A stretch of 64,000 nt of DNA from assembly GCF_003201975.1 (NCBI RefSeq), contig NZ_QJJQ01000019.1, forward strand, positions 21,680 through 85,679, written 5' to 3'. Of the stretch, positions 36,340 to 44,980 are shown piece by piece (position 1 is the stretch's first letter; every line of letters begins with the position of its first letter). Under the pieces are notes generated by a model. The model ran no database searches, was not told the DNA's origin, and worked only from the letters and a program-made list of their open reading frames with translations. A program made the position numbers and the translations under genes. The DNA comes from Pseudogracilibacillus auburnensis. Its GTDB lineage: Bacteria; Bacillota; Bacilli; Bacillales; Amphibacillaceae.

Positions 36340-36480
36340 CTTAGGATTGGGCCTGCGCTTACTTGTCCTATTGAAGAGCATTGGCACTTCGTTTGTCCAC
36401 GGTAAAGCTTGTGACATGATCGACGCCTAGCACGTCTTGTGGTGGCAGGAGGCTCAAGCAACTCTAAGAGCAACAGTTGT
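36340..36480 (+). repeat. Decayed interspersed repeat fragment
   Basis: GGCCTGCGCTTACTTGTCC, CCACGGTAAAGCTTGTGAC and CCTAGCACGTCTTGTGG are diverged versions of blocks found at 18770-18945. Confidence 0.5.
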
Positions 36481-36605
36481 AATAAATTCATATTGATCGG
36501 ATTAATCTTTACTTAATTACATAATAAAATGGAGTCACTTATTAGTGGTTAGGTGTGCTAAAATAAATGTGAAATAAAAACAATTTAAGTTAGGAGGAGA
36601 TGTTT

Positions 36606-37097
36606 TTGAGGAAACCTTCCCTTGTTATTGTTTTATTTAGTCTATTACTTATTAGTGTAGCTTGTTCACAAAAAAGTGTTACACAAAGTGAAATTAAACT
36701 TCCAGAAGATATTCCCGAATATGTTGATGAAGATGATTTTGACCAAATTAATTGGGAGAATAAAGCCGTTGAATTCGGTGATCGAGGGATCATTGGCAAC
36801 GAAAATAAGTCGGGTGTTATTGGTGCTGAAATGACTAGTCTAAATGGTCAGAAATGGATGTGGCATCTTTGGGGAGTAGACAATGGCGACTTAACGATAG
36901 TTGGATATCATAAAGAATCTGGCACAGTTCACAAAATTTTAATGGATGGCTGGACAATACAAGCTCAAAGTCCAAATAATGGTGCTGATTCCCATGCACC
37001 ATCGTCTGTGAAAATTCCCAAAATAGGTGAATGGGCGATACTACTTTACGTGGATGGTACTTTATTTGATACATTAATTTATGAGATAAATGAATAA
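36606..37097 (+). CDS. Putative lipoprotein, function unknown
   Basis: A protein of about 163 residues with a signal peptide and lipobox (I-S-V-A-C, Cys near residue 20), an acidic spacer, and a compact beta-rich domain with W-M-W-H-L-W-G near residue 85. The TTG at 36606 was chosen since AGGAGG lies 8 bases upstream; an ATG at 36600 would be too close to that site. The domain with a H-L-W-G motif occurs in Bacillus lipoproteins of unknown role. A single gene. Confidence 0.7.
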   Translation: MRKPSLVIVLFSLLLISVACSQKSVTQSEIKLPEDIPEYVDEDDFDQINWENKAVEFGDRGIIGNENKSGVIGAEMTSLNGQKWMWHLWGVDNGDLTIVGYHKESGTVHKILMDGWTIQAQSPNNGADSHAPSSVKIPKIGEWAILLYVDGTLFDTLIYEINE

Positions 37098-37197
37098 ACC
37101 ATAAAATGAACGCTAAGCTATTCTAGTTTGGCGTTTCTTCTATTTCTGTAGTGCTTTCACTAATGAAGATATTTTCCAGCTATCAACCAAATTAAAG

Positions 37198-37226
37198 TTG
37201 ACAATCTCATAAATAAATGGTATCTT
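37198..37226 (+). promoter_or_regulatory. Promoter of the tetR-ABC operon
   Basis: TTGACA, 17 bases, TATCTT. The start site should lie near 37233, inside the operator. Confidence 0.75.
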
Positions 37227-37230
37227 TTTT

Positions 37231-37251
37231 ATAGACTGACGGTCGGTCTAT
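37231..37251. promoter_or_regulatory. TetR-type operator
   Basis: A 21-bp palindrome, ATAGACTGAC-G-GTCGGTCTAT, with nine of ten base pairs matching. It covers the inferred start site, so binding would block transcription. GACTGACnGTCGGTC-like sites are typical of TetR regulators of exporters. Confidence 0.8.
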
Positions 37252-37270
37252 AAAGTGGAGGCAGATATGA

Positions 37271-37897
37271 ATGAGAATTTCAAAAGCACCAGAAGAACGT
37301 AGAAAAGAAATCTTAGATGTTGCGGAAAAATTATTTTCAACAAAAGGGTATGTGCATACAACAATAAACGACATTTTAAAAACGATTGGTATCGCTAAAG
37401 GGACATTTTATTATCATTTCCAATCAAAAGAAGCAGTAATGGATGCGATAGTAGAGCGGTTTATTGAAGAAGGGGTAAAAGTGGCGGAGCAAATAGCGGC
37501 AAATCCAGATCTCAACGCGCAGGAGAAAATATTTCAAATTATTATGGCGCAAAATCCTGAAGCGGGTAGAAAAGAAAAAATGATAGAAGAATTACACCAA
37601 GTAAATAATGCCGAAATGCATCAGAAAAGCTTAGTTGAAACGATCGTACAACTGACACCGATTTTAACGAAAGTGATAGAGCAAGGAATCGAAGAAGGTG
37701 TTTTTCGTACACCATATCCGAAAGAAACAGTCGAAGTGTTATTAGTGTCATCGGGTTTTTTATTTGATGAAGGAATATTTCAATGGGACCCAAATGAACA
37801 AATGGATAAAGCTGTCGCCTTCACGTATATTTTGGAAAAAACGTTGGGGGCAGAACAAGGTAGTTTTAGTTATTTACTTACTAAACTCGGGGAATAG
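37271..37897 (+). CDS. TetR family repressor
   Basis: A 208-residue regulator. The N-terminal helix-turn-helix (about residues 10-55) has L-D-V-A-E-K-L-F-S-T-K-G-Y and I-A-K-G-T-F-Y-Y-H-F, the family signature. The C-terminal domain binds an unknown ligand. The gene is first in an operon with an ABC exporter and has a clear palindromic operator at its own start site, so self-repression together with the exporter is likely. Confidence 0.92.
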   Translation: MRISKAPEERRKEILDVAEKLFSTKGYVHTTINDILKTIGIAKGTFYYHFQSKEAVMDAIVERFIEEGVKVAEQIAANPDLNAQEKIFQIIMAQNPEAGRKEKMIEELHQVNNAEMHQKSLVETIVQLTPILTKVIEQGIEEGVFRTPYPKETVEVLLVSSGFLFDEGIFQWDPNEQMDKAVAFTYILEKTLGAEQGSFSYLLTKLGE

Positions 37898-37924
37898 GGA
37901 ACTTTATTCAATAAGAGGTGGAGT

Positions 37925-38842
37925 ATGGAAAATATGATCGAAGTCAAAAATTTTGTGAGAAAGTATGGAGATTTTACTGCAGTGGATCATGTTTCATTTC
38001 ATGTAAAAAATGGTAGTATCTTTGCGTTTTTGGGACCTAATGGTGCTGGTAAAAGTTCCACCATTCATACATTATGTACCATAACGGAAAAAACATCCGG
38101 AACATTGCTTATCGATGGAAAAGATGTAACGAAGGATAAAGCTAGTGTCAGAAATGTTATTGGTGTTGTTTTTCAAGATTCGACGCTTGATAATAAAATG
38201 ACAGTGGAAGAAAATTTAAAAATGCATTGTCATTTTTATCATATACCCAAATCCAAGATGGATGAACGCATAGAGTTCGTTTTAAGTATCGTTGATCTCA
38301 TCGAATGGAAAAAAGCCATGGTTAGTAGTTTATCCGGCGGAATGAAGAGGCGGGTAGAAATAGCACGAAGTCTTTTGCATTTTCCGAAAGTGTTATTTTT
38401 AGATGAACCGACTACAGGCCTTGATCCCCAAACAAGAGCAAATATTTGGGAGTATATTATTAAACTACAACAGGAGAGAAATATGACGGTTTTTTTAACG
38501 ACTCATTATATGGATGAGGCTGAAATATGTGATAAGGTTGCTGTTATTGATCATGGAAAAATAATTGCTTTTGACAAGCCAGATGTCTTGAAAAAGAAGT
38601 ATACGATAGATAAAGCATTTATTACGAGTAGTCAGCCAAAAAAACTAGAGGAGCTATGCCACTATTTTTCGTTGGAATATGAGAAAAATGAGGATGTTTT
38701 CACGATTGAGTTGACGCAATCTTCAGATATAATGGGACTTTTGAATGGACATAGAGACTCGATAAAAGATTTAGAGATTAAAAAAGGAACGTTGAATGAC
38801 GTGTTTCTGGAAATAACCGGAAGAGATATTAGGGAGGGGTAA
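37925..38842 (+). CDS. ABC exporter ATP-binding protein (DrrA-like)
   Basis: A 305-residue ATPase with Walker A G-P-N-G-A-G-K-S-S near residue 40, signature L-S-G-G-M-K-R-R, Walker B V-L-F-L-D-E-P and H-loop T-T-H-Y. A C-terminal extension as in DrrA-type antibiotic exporters is present. It lies 27 bases after tetR, and the ABC-2 permease starts 3 bases after its stop. Confidence 0.9.
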   Translation: MENMIEVKNFVRKYGDFTAVDHVSFHVKNGSIFAFLGPNGAGKSSTIHTLCTITEKTSGTLLIDGKDVTKDKASVRNVIGVVFQDSTLDNKMTVEENLKMHCHFYHIPKSKMDERIEFVLSIVDLIEWKKAMVSSLSGGMKRRVEIARSLLHFPKVLFLDEPTTGLDPQTRANIWEYIIKLQQERNMTVFLTTHYMDEAEICDKVAVIDHGKIIAFDKPDVLKKKYTIDKAFITSSQPKKLEELCHYFSLEYEKNEDVFTIELTQSSDIMGLLNGHRDSIKDLEIKKGTLNDVFLEITGRDIREG

Positions 38843-38845
38843 CAA

Positions 38846-39682
38846 GTGCGAATTATCACAGCTTTATGGCTAAGGAATGTAAAATTATTTTTCAGAAACC
38901 GTGTGCAATTAATCCTACTTCTAATTATGCCTTTCTTTTATTTATATTTAATTAGTACCATTTTTAAAAGTGTCTCGATTGATGATTCAATCAGTTACGT
39001 GTTAGCTGGAATAGTGATCATTGTTGTCTTTCAAACATCATTAAACATTGCTACCTCAACGATTGAAGATATTACTTCGGGTTATATGAAAGAAGTGTTG
39101 GTAAGCCCTGTTAAAAGAATAGAGATTGCGATTGGTCAAATGTTGTCTTCTACAACGATTGCGACATTTCAAGGAATACTCATTTTAATCATCGGTTATT
39201 TTATCGGAATGAAATATTCAAATCTCACAACACCCTTGGCGATTATATGTGCAATGATCAGTATTGGCTTTGTTTTTTCATCATTTGGATTATTTTTAGC
39301 AGCTTCCGTGAAAAATGCTCAAACCTTTCAAATTATCTCTGTGGCAGTTACGACACCGATTACTTTTTTATGTGGTGTTTATGTACCATTGAGCTTACTA
39401 CCGAATGGCTTACAGTTTCTCGCTTTATTGAATCCAATGACATATGCGACCGCCTTTTTTAGAGCATTAAGTTTAGAAAAACTATCACTCCCAACAGAAG
39501 AATTAATCACTGAACAACTTGCTTTTAAAGTGAGTAATTTCATTATTACCCCACAACTAGGTATGGTGATCGTTTCACTATTTGGCTTATTATTTATTGT
39601 TTTATCTACGCTTATTTTTTCGAAGGTTGATTTTACAAAAATAAATCGAGCACAAGGTAATAAAGATATTTTTCAGCAATAA
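38846..39682 (+). CDS. ABC-2 type exporter permease (DrrB-like)
   Basis: A 278-residue membrane protein with six membrane segments. S-G-Y-M-K-E-V-L-V-S-P near residue 85 and C-G-V-Y-V-P-L-S-L-L-P near residue 177 are typical of the DrrB/ABC-2 family. It starts with GTG behind GGGAGGGG, which overlaps the end of the ATPase gene. It is the partner of that ATPase. Confidence 0.9.
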   Translation: MRIITALWLRNVKLFFRNRVQLILLLIMPFFYLYLISTIFKSVSIDDSISYVLAGIVIIVVFQTSLNIATSTIEDITSGYMKEVLVSPVKRIEIAIGQMLSSTTIATFQGILILIIGYFIGMKYSNLTTPLAIICAMISIGFVFSSFGLFLAASVKNAQTFQIISVAVTTPITFLCGVYVPLSLLPNGLQFLALLNPMTYATAFFRALSLEKLSLPTEELITEQLAFKVSNFIITPQLGMVIVSLFGLLFIVLSTLIFSKVDFTKINRAQGNKDIFQQ

Positions 39683-39709
39683 ATCGATAAGGTGGGAGGA
39701 AAGTTTGCA

Positions 39710-42046
39710 ATGTTGTTCAACATGATGAAAAAAGATGTACAAAAAAATAAAATGCTAACAATTATTTTATTTACTTTTATTATGTTATCTGCATTCCTTG
39801 CTTCAAGTGGTACAAATATAATAGTAGAATTAACTAATTCAATGAATGCTTTATTTACTAAATCGAATGCACCTCATTTTGTCCAAATGCATGCTGGGGA
39901 AGTAAATGAGGTGGAATTGACTAATTTTGCAAACAATAATCCTTTCGTTAAAGAAGAACAAATCGTAGAACTACTGCAAATTGACGGTACTAATATTTAT
40001 TTTAACGGAAGCAATCGATTAGGAAATAATAGTTTGATGGATCATTATTTTGTCGTTCAAAATAGATCATTTGATTTATTACTCAACTTGGAAAGTGAAG
40101 TGATCGATCTTTCCAAAGGAGAAATTGCGGTTCCACTTTATTTTAAGCAACAGGAAAATTTAGAACTTGGTGACACAATCACTATTTCGAATCAAGGTTT
40201 TCAGCTGGATGTAACGATTGTCGATTTTGTTCGTGATGTGCAAATGAATCCGTCGATCGTTCATTCTAAACGATTTGTTGTCCATCATGAAGATCTAAAC
40301 TTGTTAAAGGCGAACCTTGGGGAAAGTGAATATGCCATCGAATTTTTACTTACTGATTTAAAAGACTTAGATGCCTTTAGAAATGACTATCAATCGGCCT
40401 CCTTACCTGCAAAGGGCCCCGCGATCGATTATCATTTATTTAAAGTGTTAAATGGGATAACAGACGGCATCGTTGCGGTTGTTATTTTCCTAGTAAGTAT
40501 ATTCATTATTATGATTGCCGTTCTTTGTATAAGATACGTCCTTTTAGCTACGATGGAAGAAGATTTTAAAGAAATCGGCGTGTTAAAAGCATTAGGGATA
40601 AGCCTGTTGGACATCAAAAAAATGTATGGAATGAAATACATCGTCCTTTCTGCCTTTGCCTCTATTGTTGGATATGTTGCATCCTTATTTTTTCACCGAT
40701 TATTCACAAAGAATATGATGTTATATATAGGAACCGCACCAAAAAGTTTTTCACTTCAAATCGTCCCTTTGATTTCTGTCATGATTGTGTTTCTTCTGAT
40801 TATGTGTTTTTGCATGTTAACATTAAGAAAGTTTAATCACATTACTGCTGTCAATGCTTTGCGTTCTGGAACAGTTAGGGAAGCGGGGCGAAGACAAAAT
40901 ATACTAGCCCTACATAATCGCCTTCCATTTAATATTCATTTTCATTTAGCATGTAAAGATGTGCTCTCACGTTTTAACACCTATTGTTTATTATTCGTTG
41001 TATTTATTATTTGTACCTTTCTTATCATTGTTCCGGTAAATTTTCTTCATACGATCCAGTCACCTAACTTTATTCAGTATATGGGAGTTGAGAAAAGCGA
41101 TATACGAATTGATTTACAGCAATCAGATCATATCGCCCAAGATTTTAATCATCTAATGGAAAAAATAGAACAGGATGAAGACGTGGATAAATTTTCACCG
41201 TCTGTTACAAGTCAGTTTAAAGTAATTAACAATGAAGGGAACGAAGAAAATTTCGTTATTGAAACAGGAGATTTTACGGTTTTTCCCCTAGAGTATCTAC
41301 ATGGCCATGCGCCAAAAGGTGAAAACGAAATTGCCCTTTCTTATTTAAATAGTAAAGAACTTGAAAAGAATGTTGGCGACGAGCTGACCATTATAATCGA
41401 TAACAGGGAGAAAACGATGATTGTTCGTGGTGTATACCAAGATGTGACAAATGGTGGTCGAACGGCTAAGGCAGCACTTCCATTCAATAACAATACAGCA
41501 CTTTGGTATGAAATCAGTTTAAATGTGAAGCACCATATAAACATAAGTGAGAAAGTCGAGGAATATTCTAAGACCCTTCATGCTGCAAAGGTTACGGATT
41601 TGCAAAACTATTTAGTGCAAACATTTGGAAATACCATTGAACAGTTAAAATTATTTATTCTTTTTACAATCATTATAACGATTCTATTAACCATTTTGAT
41701 TACTACATTATTTCTTAAAATGTTAATTGCTAAAGATGGGACCCGGATTGCAATGATGAGATCTATCGGTTTTTCATCAAAAAATATGAAGGTTCAATAT
41801 ATGACGAAAACGCTTATTGTATTAAGTATGGGAATTGTTGGTGGGACAGTTATTTCTAATACAATTGGTCAAGGCTTAGTAAGTGTTTTATTGTCCTTTA
41901 TGGGCGCAAGTAAAATGAAGTTTGTCATTGATCCAGTTCAGGCCTACGTGATCGTTCCACTTCTATTTATGATAGTCGTATCAACTGTGGCATTCGTAAG
42001 TGTTTCTTCTATTAAGAAATTAACAATTGTAACGATGAATAGTTAA
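39710..42046 (+). CDS. FtsX-type ABC transporter permease
   Basis: A protein of about 778 residues of the MacB/FtsX permease type: one N-terminal membrane segment, a large external domain (about 40-250), three segments, a second similar half and three final segments. The FtsX-type motif E-I-G-V-L-K-A-L-G near residue 290 and its counterpart R-I-A-M-M-R-S-I-G near residue 680 are seen. The ATG at 39710 was preferred over a GTG at 39692, because GGGAGG precedes it. Its ATPase is the next gene. Such systems often handle peptides. Confidence 0.87.
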   Translation: MLFNMMKKDVQKNKMLTIILFTFIMLSAFLASSGTNIIVELTNSMNALFTKSNAPHFVQMHAGEVNEVELTNFANNNPFVKEEQIVELLQIDGTNIYFNGSNRLGNNSLMDHYFVVQNRSFDLLLNLESEVIDLSKGEIAVPLYFKQQENLELGDTITISNQGFQLDVTIVDFVRDVQMNPSIVHSKRFVVHHEDLNLLKANLGESEYAIEFLLTDLKDLDAFRNDYQSASLPAKGPAIDYHLFKVLNGITDGIVAVVIFLVSIFIIMIAVLCIRYVLLATMEEDFKEIGVLKALGISLLDIKKMYGMKYIVLSAFASIVGYVASLFFHRLFTKNMMLYIGTAPKSFSLQIVPLISVMIVFLLIMCFCMLTLRKFNHITAVNALRSGTVREAGRRQNILALHNRLPFNIHFHLACKDVLSRFNTYCLLFVVFIICTFLIIVPVNFLHTIQSPNFIQYMGVEKSDIRIDLQQSDHIAQDFNHLMEKIEQDEDVDKFSPSVTSQFKVINNEGNEENFVIETGDFTVFPLEYLHGHAPKGENEIALSYLNSKELEKNVGDELTIIIDNREKTMIVRGVYQDVTNGGRTAKAALPFNNNTALWYEISLNVKHHINISEKVEEYSKTLHAAKVTDLQNYLVQTFGNTIEQLKLFILFTIIITILLTILITTLFLKMLIAKDGTRIAMMRSIGFSSKNMKVQYMTKTLIVLSMGIVGGTVISNTIGQGLVSVLLSFMGASKMKFVIDPVQAYVIVPLLFMIVVSTVAFVSVSSIKKLTIVTMNS

Positions 42047-42131
42047 TGGTGTAGAGCACATTTAAAGGGGCCTTAGTTCAAGCGGACTTTTTACTAAACA
42101 GCTTTTAAACGTATTTTCGAGGAGGGAAGGT

Positions 42132-42899
42132 ATGGGAATCATTTTACAAGCAAAACAATTAAATAAAACGTATTGCCTTGGAAAAGACAATCACCTTCAA
42201 GTACTTAATAATGTAAACGTAGTAATTGAAAGAGGAGAATTTATCTCTGTAATGGGGCCATCGGGCTCAGGTAAATCAACCTTTCTTTATAATATAAGTG
42301 GCATGGATAAAATATCGTCAGGTAGTGTGACATTTAATGGGCAAGAAATAGCAGACTTAGCTGAAAAAGAATTATCTAGTCTACGATTAAATAAAATGGG
42401 ATTTGTTTTTCAGCAACCTCATTTATTACCGAACCTATCTATCCTGGATAATATTATTTTATCCGCCTATTTGGCTAAACAAAGTAGCCGCCAAACGATT
42501 AATGAAAAAGCGATTGATTTAATGAAAAAAATAGGCATAGCTGAACTAGCACATCACGATATTACTCAAGCATCCGGTGGTCAACTTCAAAGAGTAGCAA
42601 TTTGTCGAGCATTAATAAATCAACCAAAAATGATATTTGGCGATGAACCTACAGGTGCACTAAACTCCCAATCTGCAATGGAAGTGATGGAAATATTAGC
42701 AAATATTAACGAGCTTGGAACAACTATTCTATTAGTTACCCATGATGTTAAAATTGCCGCTAAAACAGATCGAGTCCTTTACATGCTAGATGGAAGTATC
42801 ATTGGTGAAAAAAGAATTGGTAAGTATATAAAGAGACATAAGGATTTGAAGATGAGGGAAAAAATTCTATCTGGATGGTTGACAGAAAAAGGGTTTTAA
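42132..42899 (+). CDS. ABC transporter ATP-binding protein (MacB/LolD type)
   Basis: A 255-residue ATPase with Walker A G-P-S-G-S-G-K-S-T, signature A-S-G-G-Q-L-Q-R, Walker B M-I-F-G-D-E-P-T-G-A-L and H-loop V-T-H-D. The D-E-P-T-G-A-L-N-S motif is typical of ATPases that pair with FtsX-type permeases. The signature begins A-S in place of the usual L-S. A strong GGAGGGAAGG precedes the ATG. Confidence 0.9.
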   Translation: MGIILQAKQLNKTYCLGKDNHLQVLNNVNVVIERGEFISVMGPSGSGKSTFLYNISGMDKISSGSVTFNGQEIADLAEKELSSLRLNKMGFVFQQPHLLPNLSILDNIILSAYLAKQSSRQTINEKAIDLMKKIGIAELAHHDITQASGGQLQRVAICRALINQPKMIFGDEPTGALNSQSAMEVMEILANINELGTTILLVTHDVKIAAKTDRVLYMLDGSIIGEKRIGKYIKRHKDLKMREKILSGWLTEKGF

Positions 42900-42961
42900 A
42901 CGTAATGTAAACGAACTTATGAAGGCAAAGAGGATAATAATGGAAGGGATGGAGGGCATAA

Positions 42962-44014
42962 ATGAAATTTTTAACAAAGAGAAGAGATTTCTATATTTCC
43001 GAATCAGGAATTGATTCTGTGGAAAAAGTTTCACTAGGTGGAGTCGATCAGTCCATACTTATTCAGGCTGAAAATCCAGAAAATCCAATTTTACTATTTG
43101 TTCATGGTGGACCATGTATGCCTGTACCAGGGGTTGTCTCGCGTGGGCAAGATTATGCAATTGCTATTTCAACAAAAGAACTTGTTAAACACTTTGTTTT
43201 AGTGTTTTGGGATCAAAGAGGCGCTGGAAAATCATTTGATAAAACTATTTCACCCGAAACAATGAGAGTGAAACAATTCATAAGTGACTGTAATCAACTC
43301 ATTGATATATTATTAGGAAGATTTAATCAAGAAAAAATGTATCTTGCAGCACATTCTTGGGGAACGGTGATAGGTTTAACGATTGCAGCAAAATATCCTG
43401 AAAAACTTCATGCATATATAGGTATCTCACAAATGATGAATTGGGCGGAAAATGACAAGTTTTGTTATGAATGGTTATGGGAAAAAGCCGAATCAAATAA
43501 CGATAAAAAGACGCTTAAGAAATTGGTAGCTCTTGGCAGACCTCCTTATGTGAATGATGTAAAGCAATGGATCAACTTTCGAAGTCCATTAATGAAATAT
43601 AAATCAATGGTCTATGAAAGTGAAACAGTAAGGCATCCCGGCATGATCGGTGGATTAAAGATATTTTTAAATGCTGTTGACTATTCGTTAATTGATTTTT
43701 ATCATACATTTCGCAGTGCTTATCATTTAACCTATACAAAGGAATTGATTAAAGATTTTTCTGAAATAAACTTTCATTCTATTGAAAAAATGAATATTCC
43801 AGTTTTCTTCTTGCACGGTAGGCAAGACTTGCACCTCGATGGCGAACCAGTTAAATGTTTTGTAGAAAAGTTATCTGCTCCCCAAAAGAAAATGATTTGG
43901 TATGAAAATTCCTCCCATATGTTCCACCCGGATGATGCGAAGGAAATTGAAAAATATATTATTGGGATTGTTCAGGAGGGAAAAAGAGGTAAAGTGTCAA
44001 ACATCCATTATTGA
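42962..44014 (+). CDS. Alpha/beta hydrolase (proline iminopeptidase-like)
   Basis: A 350-residue hydrolase. The oxyanion motif H-G-G-P is near residue 46, D-Q-R-G-A-G-K-S near residue 83, the nucleophile in A-H-S-W-G-T near residue 138, Asp in H-G-R-Q-D near residue 286, and His in S-S-H-M-F near residue 320. H-G-G-P plus D-Q-R-G-x-G-x-S is the S33 peptidase pattern. It ends a cluster of ABC exporter genes, so it may act on an exported peptide or drug; that is inference. Confidence 0.83.
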   Translation: MKFLTKRRDFYISESGIDSVEKVSLGGVDQSILIQAENPENPILLFVHGGPCMPVPGVVSRGQDYAIAISTKELVKHFVLVFWDQRGAGKSFDKTISPETMRVKQFISDCNQLIDILLGRFNQEKMYLAAHSWGTVIGLTIAAKYPEKLHAYIGISQMMNWAENDKFCYEWLWEKAESNNDKKTLKKLVALGRPPYVNDVKQWINFRSPLMKYKSMVYESETVRHPGMIGGLKIFLNAVDYSLIDFYHTFRSAYHLTYTKELIKDFSEINFHSIEKMNIPVFFLHGRQDLHLDGEPVKCFVEKLSAPQKKMIWYENSSHMFHPDDAKEIEKYIIGIVQEGKRGKVSNIHY

Positions 44015-44980
44015 TCACGAATGGGGGTACACTTCAAGGATTTATTGAAAAACATCGTTCCTGCTATAGAAATTAATGGAGTATTAAGTGAGAGGGTATG
44101 AAAATGATATAAAGATTTCATATCAACAATGTTCTGAGTATGCTGTCCTGAGTTTTATAAGAAAGGTTTATTCCTTTCAAATTGAAATCGTATTATTTTT
44201 AATAACTTATCTTTTGTACCAATAAAATGTGTATATTAAACAGTTTGCTTGGTTAAGATTCTGCTAATTATAGTCTTGACACACCTTGATTTGGTATATA
44301 CTTCTCCAACCAAATAGATGTTGTTCATATAAGAAATACAACTGTGCAGTAACTTCAGATAGTGGGATGTCCCATCGCTGCGGAAGACCAACATAATTCG
44401 CGATTCGAGCAAATAATTGAATTTCGTGGCACATAATTCGAGATGCGCCATATAACTGCGAAGATGCGCCATATAATCGTGGAGAATCGCCACATAATCG
44501 TAGAGATGCGCCATATAATCGCAAAGAACCGCCATATATCCTCTGAGATGACGCATCATTGTTGAAAATGTACATGTTTCTTTCGACATTTTCACACATT
44601 TACATTGATCGGTAGCAAAAAACACCCATCGGAATAGTGGAAACAAAAAGTTTTGTACGATTAAAACCATATTTTCGGGAGCGATGGAACATTCCAGTAC
44701 TAACGCTTCCAGTGCGTCATAAGCGCAACGAAGGAACGTTTTAAGTCTAAAAAACAACCGAGTGCAATCTTGTACGACAAAGCACATCAACGGAAATATT
44801 GTGATGATTAAAAAGAAAGTTAAGTTATCTAAACTTGGATTTATGAGATTCGCCAAAAGCCGTAAATTAGAAATACGTATTTTAAGTTCTACTATTATTT
44901 AGAAGTAATCCAAGTTGCATATAAGTTGGAGTAGTTCAATTGCTTGTTCATGCATATGTTCCCTTCTTTTGCAAAAACTA
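44015..44980. other. Gap of about 1 kb containing array D
   Basis: No gene is supported. A 206-codon minus-strand frame here owes its length to the 21-bp period of array D, which gives seven-residue repeats. The segment 44690-44740 resembles part of the 18.8 kb repeat. Confidence 0.6.
44393..44556. repeat. Array D: 19-21 bp tandem repeat, inverted copy of the array C family
   Basis: Units begin ATAAT and start at 44393, 44413, 44433, 44452, 44473, 44494, 44515 and 44536. On the minus strand the units read ATTATATGGCGCATCTC, matching array C units (ATATGGCGCATCTCGCC). Last five units have a strict period of 21. Confidence 0.87.

Larger units (their letters stand above)
35504..36605. other. 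Repeat-rich gap of about 1.1 kb
   Basis: Apart from the metE terminator and the promoter of the following lipoprotein gene, this stretch is made of interspersed repeats listed separately. Open frames in it have no ribosome binding sites. Confidence 0.6.

Noticed and set aside
36126..36491. Frames of 72 and 77 codons on both strands
   Set aside because: They lie inside the repeat copy at 36.1 kb and the decayed repeat next to it, with no ribosome binding sites.
44236..44856. 206-codon minus-strand frame with Tyr-rich seven-residue repeats
   Set aside because: It lacks a good ribosome binding site, and its repeat part is only the 21-bp DNA period read in frame. A second overlapping frame shows the same effect with different residues, as expected for non-coding repeats.
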